NCBI GenBank assembly: GCA_000719105.1
Contig: JODX01000001.1
Location: 682,001-746,000 of the forward strand
Length of the DNA stretch: 64,000 bases
Direction of reading: 5' to 3'
Source of the DNA: Streptomyces sclerotialus
GTDB lineage: Bacteria; Actinomycetota; Actinomycetes; Streptomycetales; Streptomycetaceae
Below are positions 7,236 through 15,190 of the stretch, piece after piece. The notes beneath the pieces were generated by a model. The model did not search any database, was not told the origin of the DNA, and saw nothing but the letters and a program-made list of their open reading frames with translations. Position numbers and translations under genes: made by a program. Within the stretch, counting starts at the first letter, position 1. Every line of letters starts with the position of its first letter.

Positions 7236-8426
7236 TCAGCGTGTCAGCGCCGCCGCATGCACGGCCTTCACCAGCCGTGCGTTCTCCGGTGCCGCCCCGC
7301 CCGGGAAGGCCATCCGCCGCCGGGTGTAGCCGTACGCCAGGCCGCTGCGCGGGTCCGCGAAGGCCTGGGAGCCGCCCGCGCCGCTGTGCCCGAAGGCCCC
7401 GGCGCCGAGGAACGGGTACCAGTTCTCCGCAGTCGCCTGGAAGCCGAGCCCGTACGCCTTGGGGGCGCGCATCACCAGGTCGAAGCCGATCGAGTGGACC
7501 TGCCCGACCTCCGCGACCGTGTCCGGCTTCAGCAGCGGCGGGCGCCCGTCCACCTCGCCGACCGCCGCCGCGTACATCCCGGCGAGCCCGCGCGCGGAGG
7601 CCACGCCGCCCGCCGACGCGGGTCCCTCGGCGCGCACGGTGCGGGAGTTGGCGTGGTCCACCAGCTCGCCCGGTTCCGGCACATGCGAGTTGAACGCGAT
7701 GGAGGTGAGGGTGTGGGGGCCCGTCGGAACGGTGTCGAGGACCGCCTGCTCCTCCGGGGTCGGCGCCATCGGCTGCACGGAGCGGAAACGGGGCTCGTGC
7801 TCGTCGGGGAGGCCCAGGAAGAAGTCCAGCCCGTACGGGGCGCGCACCCGCTCCTCGTACACCTCCTGGAGCGTACGGCCGGTCGCCCGCCGGACCACCT
7901 CGCCGGTCAGCGCGCCGATGACCAGCGCGTGGTAGCCGAAGGCCGCGTCCGGGCGCCAGTACGGGCGCTGGCCGGCGAGCCGCTCGGCGACGATCCGGTC
8001 GTCCGCCAGCTCCTCCCGGGTGAACCCGGCGTCGAGACCGATCAGCCCCGCCCGGTGCGCCATCAGCTGCCGCAGGGTCACCGTGCCCTTGCCCGCGGCC
8101 GCGAACTCCGGCCAATAGTGCGCGACTTCGCGGTCGAGGTCCAGGATGCCGTCCTGGACGAGGAGCGCCACCACGAGGTGGGCGGCGCCCTTGGTGGAGG
8201 AGAAGACGCCGTACAGCGCCTCGCCGCCGGTGTCCGGACCCGCCCACAGGTCGACGACCCGCCGCCCGTCCACGTACGCGCACAACTGGCCCTCGTAGTC
8301 CGGCCGCTGCCCGGCCACCACGGCGGCGAACTCCTCGCGCACCGCCTCGAAGCCCTCCGCGACCGTGCCGTGGACGGTGCCCGCTCCGGTCACCGCCTCG
8401 CTGCTCTCCTCGGTTCCCCGTGTCAT
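7236..8426 (-). CDS. Serine hydrolase, beta-lactamase/esterase EstB family
   Basis: A 396-residue class C beta-lactamase-fold hydrolase without signal peptide. Nucleophile motif SSTK near residue 76 in YGVFSSTKGAAH, followed by LRQLMAHRAGL; the Tyr box is FGYHALVIG, and GHSGAGGSQAFADP near the C-terminus replaces the HxG/KTG strand. This pattern fits EstB-like esterases rather than true beta-lactamases. The ATG at 8426 is preceded by GGAG 6 nt upstream. It is 11 bp downstream of the M14 carboxypeptidase stop, so both probably share a transcript. Confidence 0.88.
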   Translation of the reverse strand: MTRGTEESSEAVTGAGTVHGTVAEGFEAVREEFAAVVAGQRPDYEGQLCAYVDGRRVVDLWAGPDTGGEALYGVFSSTKGAAHLVVALLVQDGILDLDREVAHYWPEFAAAGKGTVTLRQLMAHRAGLIGLDAGFTREELADDRIVAERLAGQRPYWRPDAAFGYHALVIGALTGEVVRRATGRTLQEVYEERVRAPYGLDFFLGLPDEHEPRFRSVQPMAPTPEEQAVLDTVPTGPHTLTSIAFNSHVPEPGELVDHANSRTVRAEGPASAGGVASARGLAGMYAAAVGEVDGRPPLLKPDTVAEVGQVHSIGFDLVMRAPKAYGLGFQATAENWYPFLGAGAFGHSGAGGSQAFADPRSGLAYGYTRRRMAFPGGAAPENARLVKAVHAAALTR

Positions 8427-8437
8427 CCGCACTCCTC

Positions 8438-11023
8438 TCAGGACACTGTCAGCAACGCCCTGGCGACCTGGGCGAATTCCCCCTTGGGATGGGCGCGGAA
8501 GAGCGGCTCCGTACCGAACAGCACCGCACCCGGACCGCTCACCACGGAGGCCTTCCCGGCGGCCGCGTCCGGTCCGCCCGTGCCGTCGTCCAGGGCCCGC
8601 CAGTGGCCGGAGACCAGCGGGTTCCCGGTCCCGTACGACTGCTCCACGCGCACCCCGGGCCCGAGGCCGGTGAACCACACGGGCGCGTAGACGAAGCTGT
8701 GGCCGGGCGCTCCGGCCGTCAGCGCGCCCGAGTTCCGCACGCGCACCACGCCGTTGGCGTCGGGGCTGCCCTCGACCGGCCGCACGGCGAGCGGACCGGC
8801 GGCGGCGTTGAGCGCGGCCCCGGCGGCACCGCGCCCGACGAGCCCGTGGGTCTTCAGGAAGCCGTCGAGCGCGGTGCGGGCGGCCTCGTTCAGATCGTCG
8901 TGGTCGAGCCCGGACGACACCATGAGCACGTCCACCGAGGACCAGTCGAAGCCCTTGTTGAGCACTGCCGTCGACACCGGGACGACGTCGAAGTCCATCT
9001 CCCGCAGTGCGAACAGCTCACCGGGCGTGACGGCCGCCGCGACGCGCACCCGGCTGAGCGGGGTGGTGCCCTTGCGCGCCGTCGCCGTCCCGAAGACCAC
9101 GTCGTACCGGGCCGCCAGGGATTCCGCCCTCCCGCGCGCGGAGGCGGGCACGAGCGCGCTGCCGTCGGCGGCCCGCCGGACCTGCACCCCGTCGCGCAGC
9201 AGCGAGTTGAGCGCCGCGATCTCCTGCGGTGCGTCCAGGCGCAGCCGCAGGTCGCCGCGCGCGGCCACCTGCCCCACGCGCGCGGGGGAGTCGACGGAAC
9301 GCAGCGGCAGACCGGTGAGCCTGCCCTCCGCCACGTCCTCGACGGTCGCGCCCCACAGCCGTCCGAGGCTCCAGCCGGAGATGTCGTACATCACCGAGAC
9401 CTTGTCGCTGATGTCCCGGCCGTCGGCGAGCAGGACGTTCGCGAGGCCGCGCTTGGGCTGGTGCATGTCGACGACGTACGAGCCCTTCGCGTACGACCGC
9501 CCGCCGAGCCGGAAGGCGTGGTTCGCGCGCGTGACACGGACGTCGTGGGCGATGAGATGCTGCACGAGCCGGGCGGCCGAGGTGGCGGAGCGCTGCGCGC
9601 CGCCCGCCGGGATGACGTACGCGCGCGGGAACTCGGCCGTGTAGACGTCCTCCGGCCCGATGCCCGGCACCCCCGGGACCGTCTCCGCGGAGACGGGGAC
9701 CTGTGCGGCACCGGTGGCGCCCCGCCGGAACACCTCGATCTGGTCGGCGACGAGCTCGGCCCGGTGCTCCCGTACGTAGTCCAGGGTGGCTTCCATGGCC
9801 GCGCCCGCGACCGCGGTGTTGACGGCGGAACGGCGGCGCAGCTCCGCCTCGGGCAGCGTGTCGTAGGCGCGGTTGTTCACCTGGAGCGGGATCTCGACGG
9901 TGTGCGCGGCGACCGTGCCGTGGAACGCCGCGTACTGCGGGGTGAAGATCGGCGGCCAGTCGTCCCAGCCCTCCTCCTGGTCGCGGAAGGGGATCTGGGC
10001 CGGCTCCACGCCGTCCTTCCCGGCCGTGTAGCCGAGGCCGTTGACGGCGGCCTCCATGCCGAGGGCGTTGGCATAGGTGTTCTTCAGGAACAGGTCGTAC
10101 TCGTAGTTCTCGCCGTGCGGCGGGGTGGTCGGCTCGATCAGCGTGCCGTTGACGTAGCCGTGCAGGTCCAGCATCACGGCCGGCTGCTTGTCGAGCTGGA
10201 TCTGCCGGATCGCGCGCGCCTCGGGCTGGGAGGCGGTGACGAGGTCCCGGTTCAGGTCGAAGCCGTTCGCGTTCGCGCGTGTGCCGGCGATACGGCCGTC
10301 CGGGTTGGCGGTGACGTTGAAGTAGAGCCGGCTGTGTGCGAGGAGGCGGGTGGTGTCCTTGTCCTTCGCCGTGGCGAGCCGCTCGACGAGCTTCAGTGCG
10401 GCGTCGGTGCCCTCCCACTCGTTGCCGTGGATGTTGCTGTTGAAGAAGACGGGCGTCTTGTAGGCCTTCCGCACGGCCGGGTCCTTCGCGGCCGACTGCG
10501 GGGCGTTCTCGATGAGCTCGCGCATCCGCGCCTGGTCGCGGGCCTCGCGCGCGCTCTCGGGCGCGGTGACGGTGACCAGGTAGAGCGGGCGCCCGCCGGC
10601 CGAGCGGCCCGCCACCTCGACGCTCACCCGGTCGCCGAGGCGCTGCAGGGCGTTCAGCTCGGGGGCGATGCCGTGGTACGGGGTGAGGCCCAGCCTGAGG
10701 GACTTGTCGGCGGGGTTCTCCGGGTCCGGGGCGAGGGTCCGGCGGCGCGGGTAGCCGCGGGTGTCGGTGGCGGCGAGGTCCGTTGTAGGGGCCGCCAGGG
10801 CACGGCCGGCCGTGCTCGCCGGGGCCTCGGCGGCGGACCGGGTGAGGGCGGCGCCGCCCTTCCGGACGGGACCGCCGGGGTCGTCCGCTCCGGCCGGGTG
10901 CGGGACGAGCAGGAGGGAGCCGGCCGCGGTGGCGGCGACGGTGACCGCGGCGGTCAGTGAGGGCTTCCGGGCCGATCGCGAAGGGGATCCGAGGGATCCG
11001 GAGCTGTGTCTCGGCAGGGGCAC
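8438..11023 (-). CDS. Secreted M14-family zinc carboxypeptidase
   Basis: A large (861-residue) exported metallopeptidase. N-terminal signal: positively charged start VPLPRHSS..ARK, hydrophobic core LTAAVTVAATAAGSLLLV, then PHPAGADD. Zinc ligands: HGNE at residues 199-202 (NIHGNEWEG) and His288 in VMLDLHGY, the M14 HxxE...H arrangement, with an Asn-Arg motif (GFDLNRD) between them for substrate C-terminus binding. The long C-terminal region is of unclear fold. I chose GTG at 11023 because AGGAG is 7 nt upstream and this begins the signal peptide. It probably degrades peptides outside the cell. It is followed 11 bp later by a serine hydrolase gene. Confidence 0.9.
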   Translation of the reverse strand: MPLPRHSSGSLGSPSRSARKPSLTAAVTVAATAAGSLLLVPHPAGADDPGGPVRKGGAALTRSAAEAPASTAGRALAAPTTDLAATDTRGYPRRRTLAPDPENPADKSLRLGLTPYHGIAPELNALQRLGDRVSVEVAGRSAGGRPLYLVTVTAPESAREARDQARMRELIENAPQSAAKDPAVRKAYKTPVFFNSNIHGNEWEGTDAALKLVERLATAKDKDTTRLLAHSRLYFNVTANPDGRIAGTRANANGFDLNRDLVTASQPEARAIRQIQLDKQPAVMLDLHGYVNGTLIEPTTPPHGENYEYDLFLKNTYANALGMEAAVNGLGYTAGKDGVEPAQIPFRDQEEGWDDWPPIFTPQYAAFHGTVAAHTVEIPLQVNNRAYDTLPEAELRRRSAVNTAVAGAAMEATLDYVREHRAELVADQIEVFRRGATGAAQVPVSAETVPGVPGIGPEDVYTAEFPRAYVIPAGGAQRSATSAARLVQHLIAHDVRVTRANHAFRLGGRSYAKGSYVVDMHQPKRGLANVLLADGRDISDKVSVMYDISGWSLGRLWGATVEDVAEGRLTGLPLRSVDSPARVGQVAARGDLRLRLDAPQEIAALNSLLRDGVQVRRAADGSALVPASARGRAESLAARYDVVFGTATARKGTTPLSRVRVAAAVTPGELFALREMDFDVVPVSTAVLNKGFDWSSVDVLMVSSGLDHDDLNEAARTALDGFLKTHGLVGRGAAGAALNAAAGPLAVRPVEGSPDANGVVRVRNSGALTAGAPGHSFVYAPVWFTGLGPGVRVEQSYGTGNPLVSGHWRALDDGTGGPDAAAGKASVVSGPGAVLFGTEPLFRAHPKGEFAQVARALLTVS

Positions 11024-11205
11024 GCGTGTCTCCTGAAACGGGAGTTCCTGACATGCTCGGTAGGCGAGGTGTACCCGTTCGACTCCCTCGCAACAAGAGG
11101 GCCTCGCGGTCACGAAAGCCTCGAACGGGACGTGCCGGACGGAGCCGACAGGGCATGCTGGGGACGCACGTCCCCGGCACATCGCACGCACGTGCGCATG
11201 CAGGT

Positions 11206-11225
11206 ACGGCACGGCACGGCACGGC
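11206..11225. repeat. ACGGC x4 microsatellite
   Basis: Four perfect tandem copies of ACGGC lie in the divergent intergenic region, about 35 bp before the start of the gene at 11260. A slippage-prone spot; no regulatory role is evident. Confidence 0.6.
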
Positions 11226-11259
11226 ACAGGTGAGGCTTCGCGCGAGGCGAGGAGGGCCC

Positions 11260-12132
11260 ATGTCCCCGATTCCGTCGCTCCCCGGCATTCCCAGCCGGGA
11301 GGACGTGGTGCGGATGGCACGCAGCACCACCGAAATCACCGGCCAGCTCCTCGACACGGCCGGAAACATCACGAAGATCGCGGTCAACACCCTGGATCCG
11401 CGGGCGGGTTCGGGCGCCGAGGTGCTCCGCGTCCTGAGCCAGACCACGGCGGACCTGGCCGAGGCCAGCGCCTCCCCGCAGGCACAGGAGGCCTTCTACC
11501 GCATCGTCGACACGCTGACCCGGCTCGGCACCAGCGGCGCGCCGCTCGCGGTCCACCCCGTGAGCGAACCGGCCCAGGCCCTGCTCACCGCGCTGGGCGA
11601 CAACCTGCTCCCGGTCCTCGACGCGGTGGAGCCGGCGGTGGAGGAGGCGGCGGACGCCCTCGGCGAGCTCGTGGAGGCCACGTCGCCGCTGATCCCGGCC
11701 GCCGCGGGGCTGGCCGCGGGCGCGCTGCTGGCGCTGACCCCGCTGATCCGTGCGTCGGCCGGGATCCTGCGTGACTCGGCGCCGGAACTGCGCCGCATCG
11801 CCGATGCGCTGACCGAGGCGCTGGCCCCGCTGATGCCGCTCCAGGTGGCCCTCGCCGAACGCGCGGCGGCCGCCGGCACCGGTGTGGTCCGCGCGGCCCT
11901 GCCCCCGCTCGCCGACCTCACCGAGGCGGCGGCCGCGACCACGAAGGCGGCCCGCCCGGTGCTGGTCGCGGGCGAGGAACTCGTCGTCGCCGGCCTGGAA
12001 CAGCTCCAGCCCCTGCTGCTCAGCGGCGCCTTCCGCGCGGGCCGCGTCGCCCGGGCGGCGGCGGTACGGGTGCGGGCGGCGATGTCCCCGGCGGCCGAAC
12101 AGGGCGTGGTGGTGGCCGTCGCACCGGCGTGA
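11260..12132 (+). CDS. Ala/Leu-rich hypothetical protein, helical
   Basis: A 290-residue protein that I do not recognise. The sequence is almost entirely amphipathic helix, Ala-, Leu- and Glu-rich, with repeated patterns such as VEPAVEEAADALGELVEATSPLIPAAAGLAAGALLALTPLIRA and LAPLMPLQVALAERAAAAG. One or two weakly hydrophobic stretches (about residues 148-170) could contact a membrane. The start is well supported by GGCGAGGAGGG upstream of the ATG. It is divergent from the M14 peptidase and precedes the EI24 gene by 60 bp on the same strand. It may act as a membrane-associated scaffold, but nothing fixes a function. Confidence 0.7.
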   Translation: MSPIPSLPGIPSREDVVRMARSTTEITGQLLDTAGNITKIAVNTLDPRAGSGAEVLRVLSQTTADLAEASASPQAQEAFYRIVDTLTRLGTSGAPLAVHPVSEPAQALLTALGDNLLPVLDAVEPAVEEAADALGELVEATSPLIPAAAGLAAGALLALTPLIRASAGILRDSAPELRRIADALTEALAPLMPLQVALAERAAAAGTGVVRAALPPLADLTEAAAATTKAARPVLVAGEELVVAGLEQLQPLLLSGAFRAGRVARAAAVRVRAAMSPAAEQGVVVAVAPA

Positions 12133-12192
12133 CGCCGGCGGCGGGCACCCGGGACGCCGGGCGGTGTCCCGCGTCCGGTTAGAGTGCCTCCC

Positions 12193-13008
12193 ATGCGCGA
12201 TCTACGGGTGGGATTCACGTACTTGCTCCGCGGCCAGCGATGGGTGGCCCGGCACGGGAAGCAGTACGGCTTCGGGCTGGTCCCGGGCCTCATCACGCTC
12301 GTGCTGTACGTGGCCGCCCTCGTCGCCCTCGCCCTCTGGGGCCAGGACTTCGTCGGCTGGGCGACGCCGTTCGCCGATGACTGGTCCGACCCCTGGCAGG
12401 GTGTCTTCCGCGGGTTCCTGACCGTCGTCCTGTTCGCCCTCGGCCTGCTGCTCTCGGTGATCACGTTCACGGCTATGACCCTGTTCGTCGGCCAGCCCTT
12501 CTACGAGAGCCTCTCGGAGAAGGTCGACCGCGACGTCTCCCCGGACGGCACCGCCCCCGAGTCCGGCCTGTCGCTCGCCCGCGACCTGTGGATCTCGGCC
12601 CGCGACAGCCTCCGCATCGTCGTGCGCGCCGCCGTGTGGAGCGTCCTGCTCTTCGCGCTCGGGTTCATCCCGGTCGCCGGGCAGACCGTCGTCCCCGTGC
12701 TCGGCTTCATGGTCACCGGGTTCTTCCTCACCGAGGAGCTCACCGCCGTCGCCCTCCAGCGCCGCCGCGTCGAACTCCGCGAGCGCCTGACCATGCTGCG
12801 CGCCCGCAAGACGCTGGTCTGGGGCTTCGGCACCCCGCTGGGCCTCGCCTTCCTGGTCCCGTTCGTCGCCGTCTTCCTGATGCCGGGCGCGGTCGCGGGC
12901 GCCACGCTGATGGCCCGCGACCTGCTCGGCGAGGAGATCGAGGAGGACGGCCACGGGGAGCCCGGCCACAGCCGGGACGGCGACCAGGAGGGGGCTCCGG
13001 CCGCCTGA
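12193..13008 (+). CDS. EI24-domain (CysZ-like) membrane protein
   Basis: A 271-residue multi-pass membrane protein. It begins MRDLRVGFTYLLRGQRWVARHGKQYGFGLVPGLITLVLY, the usual start of actinobacterial EI24/CysZ-like proteins. There are four to six membrane segments, with the family block TLFVGQPFYESLSEKVDRD between segments 2 and 3. The acidic cytosolic tail ends with EEDGHGEPGHSRDGDQEGAP. CysZ in Enterobacteria imports sulfate; for this actinobacterial branch transport is not established. ATG at 12193. Confidence 0.88.
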   Translation: MRDLRVGFTYLLRGQRWVARHGKQYGFGLVPGLITLVLYVAALVALALWGQDFVGWATPFADDWSDPWQGVFRGFLTVVLFALGLLLSVITFTAMTLFVGQPFYESLSEKVDRDVSPDGTAPESGLSLARDLWISARDSLRIVVRAAVWSVLLFALGFIPVAGQTVVPVLGFMVTGFFLTEELTAVALQRRRVELRERLTMLRARKTLVWGFGTPLGLAFLVPFVAVFLMPGAVAGATLMARDLLGEEIEEDGHGEPGHSRDGDQEGAPAA

Positions 13009-13075
13009 GCGGAAGCCCTCGCGGCTCCCACGGCCCCGGGCCCCCACGGTCCCCGCGAATCCGCGTACGGGCCGG

Positions 13076-14389
13076 TCAGCAGCAGCCGATGACGTCGGCC
13101 GCGCCGAAGCCCCGGCCGCCCTCGCCGTCCCCGCCGGCGGCTTCCGCCGCGACCCGCACGATCTCCCGCGTCTGCGCGATGATGTCCAGCCGGTTCCGCA
13201 CGAACCCGGGGTCGGTCACCGCCCCGGCCGCCGGGTCCGTGTTGCCCGCGCCGAACTGCAGGACGGGCGTGTGCACATGCCCGCCCGGCAGCGCGTCGCG
13301 CAGACCGAGCCGGTCGCGCAGCAGCGTCGCGCGGTACGCGATCTCGTTGGACAGGTAGTCGCCGCCGCCCCCGGCGCGGGCCGTGGAGCCCGGGGTCGGC
13401 CCTTCCGGACGGGTGACGGGCGCGGTCCCGCCCGCCGGGATCTCGGTGACGCTCGTGTTGTCGTACACCGGGAAGCGGCCCGTGCCGGCGTCGGCGATCC
13501 GTGCGTACGGCAGGGTCGTCGACGTCCACTGCGGCTGGGAGCCGGGATCGGTGACGGGGACGGTCTCCGTGCGGGAGACGTTCGCGTTGTCGGCGAAACC
13601 GCCCCGCCAGGCGCCGTTGGTGCGCTCGATGTCGAAGCGGCCGACCCGGCCCTGGCTCACCGTCGTGAACAGGTCCACGCGGGGCAGCACCGGCCGCAGG
13701 GTCCGCTCCACCTCCCCTTCGGCGAAGTCGTCCCAGCGGACCGGGAAGACGGCCGTCTCGATGGGTGCCGGACCGTCCGTGGTCTCGACCGTCGTCCCGT
13801 CGAGGGCGAGCGCGGTCGCACCGGACGGATTGGAGATCCGTACGTCCCGGTCCAGCGTGAACGGGTCGAAACCGGTGAGCAGGATCCGCTTCACGCCCTT
13901 CCCGGGCGGGTAGCGCAAGGAGTCCTGCCCGCGCGAGGTCCGCTCCACCGCCTCCAGGAGCCGGTCGCGCTGAGCGCCCGTGAGCCGGAACCCGGGCTCC
14001 CAGCTCCGCACTTCCCGCGTCATGCCCAGCCGTGCCCAGTACAGCGGACGGTCGTCGTCCCTGCTGAGGTCGCCGCGCGCGGGCCCGCGCCCCTGCGCCC
14101 GGTCCACGGCTCTCCGCCACAGCCGCGCGCCCTCGCGCTCGGCGATCCGCTGGGCCTGCGCGTACGACCGCGCCTTCGCCAGCGACCGGGCGAACCCGGG
14201 TGCCACGCCGTCGAACCCGGAGCGCCGCAGGATCTCCCGGGGCGCGGCCCGGTCGAGGCGGAGCTCCTCGACGGTGGCCTCGACGCTGGGGGAGGGTGCC
14301 GCGGTCGTCGCCGAAGCCGTCACCGGTGCCGCGAGGCCGGTAATCAGGGCCATGCCAATCATGCCGATCCGAACACGCAGGGAAGTCAA
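13076..14389 (-). CDS. Exported pyroglutamyl-peptidase (C15-like) protein with Ser at the Cys position
   Basis: About 437 residues: signal-like N-terminus (VRIGMIGMALITGLAAPVTASA), an extra helical domain of about 150 residues, then a domain with pyroglutamyl peptidase I landmarks. These are ILLTGFDPF, SNPSG, the Glu of the catalytic region in FDIERTNGAW, and the His in GGHVHTPVL. The nucleophile motif, normally YxCN, reads GDYLSNE, so Ser (about residue 347) replaces the catalytic Cys. It is thus either a serine variant or catalytically dead. The start is uncertain: I take TTG at 14389, which has AAGGAG 10 nt upstream. A C-terminal CC follows. Normal Pcp is about 210 residues, cytosolic and without a signal peptide, so this is an exported, enlarged version. 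Confidence 0.75.
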   Translation of the reverse strand: MTSLRVRIGMIGMALITGLAAPVTASATTAAPSPSVEATVEELRLDRAAPREILRRSGFDGVAPGFARSLAKARSYAQAQRIAEREGARLWRRAVDRAQGRGPARGDLSRDDDRPLYWARLGMTREVRSWEPGFRLTGAQRDRLLEAVERTSRGQDSLRYPPGKGVKRILLTGFDPFTLDRDVRISNPSGATALALDGTTVETTDGPAPIETAVFPVRWDDFAEGEVERTLRPVLPRVDLFTTVSQGRVGRFDIERTNGAWRGGFADNANVSRTETVPVTDPGSQPQWTSTTLPYARIADAGTGRFPVYDNTSVTEIPAGGTAPVTRPEGPTPGSTARAGGGGDYLSNEIAYRATLLRDRLGLRDALPGGHVHTPVLQFGAGNTDPAAGAVTDPGFVRNRLDIIAQTREIVRVAAEAAGGDGEGGRGFGAADVIGCC

Positions 14390-14468
14390 AGGAATCCGGC
14401 TCCTTCTGTCGCCGTGCCGTGGGGGACGGCGGCAGTATCGCGTGATGGTGCGCCGCACGCCAGGACGG

Positions 14469-15053
14469 TCAGTGACCCGCCCCCGCGGCATCGCCGGCCG
14501 CCCCGCCCAGCAGCCCGACGAAGTCCCGGAACGCCCCCGGCATGTCCACCGACTCCGGGTCCAGCAGCCACTGGTACTGGAGCCCGTCCATCACCGCCAC
14601 GAGCAGCGGTGCCGCCCGCTCCGGGGTGAGCCCGCCCGGCAGCCGCTCCCCGTACTCGGTCCGCAGCGCCCCCGTCATGGTGGCGCGCACCCTCTGGTAC
14701 CGCTCGGTGAAGTACTCGCGCGCGGGATGGTCCTCCGTGACGCTCTCGCCGAGCAGCGCGGAGAAGGTCTGCACGATGCCGGGCCGCATGCCGTTGTACT
14801 CGACGAGCGCGGCCAGCAGGTCGATCCGCCACGGGCTGTCGGGCACCGCGTCCCACTGGTCCCGCTCCTTCAGCACCGCGACGAGCAGCGCGTCCTTGGT
14901 GGGGAAGTAGTGCAGCAGGCCCTGCTGGGTGAGCCCGACCCGCTCGGCGACCGCGGCCATGCTCGCGCCCCGGTAGCCGCGCTCGGCGATCACCTCCAGG
15001 GCGGCCCGGACGATCTCGGCGCGCCGTTCCTCACTTCTGGCCCTGGTACTCAT
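14469..15053 (-). CDS. TetR-family regulator
   Basis: A 194-residue repressor. The N-terminal helix-turn-helix EIVRAALEVIAERGYRGASMAAVAERVGLTQQGLLHYFPTKDALLVAVL is canonical TetR, followed by a helical ligand domain. ATG at 15053 (MSTRARSEERR). It is divergent from a GH3 beta-glucosidase with a 137-bp shared promoter, so it probably controls that gene, perhaps in response to a glycoside. Confidence 0.92.
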   Translation of the reverse strand: MSTRARSEERRAEIVRAALEVIAERGYRGASMAAVAERVGLTQQGLLHYFPTKDALLVAVLKERDQWDAVPDSPWRIDLLAALVEYNGMRPGIVQTFSALLGESVTEDHPAREYFTERYQRVRATMTGALRTEYGERLPGGLTPERAAPLLVAVMDGLQYQWLLDPESVDMPGAFRDFVGLLGGAAGDAAGAGH

Positions 15054-15096
15054 GGCGTCACCGTACGGCAACCGGGCGCATCCCCTCACCCTCAAC

Positions 15097-15113
15097 ATAA
15101 CGGCAAGATAACG
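15097..15113. promoter_or_regulatory. ATAACG direct repeat, candidate operator
   Basis: ATAACG occurs at 15097-15102 and 15108-15113, exactly 11 bp apart (one helical turn), in the TetR/beta-glucosidase divergent promoter. Could be a regulator site; weak evidence. Confidence 0.3.
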
Positions 15114-15190
15114 AAACCTACCGACTTACAGGTGATGGGTGCAGGATGGAGGCGCACGGACGTCACCGCTTCAACGAGGAGGCACCGCCC

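Noticed and set aside
8420..10960. 846-aa open frame on the plus strand
   Set aside because: Antisense to the M14 carboxypeptidase gene, which has clear zinc ligands and signal peptide.
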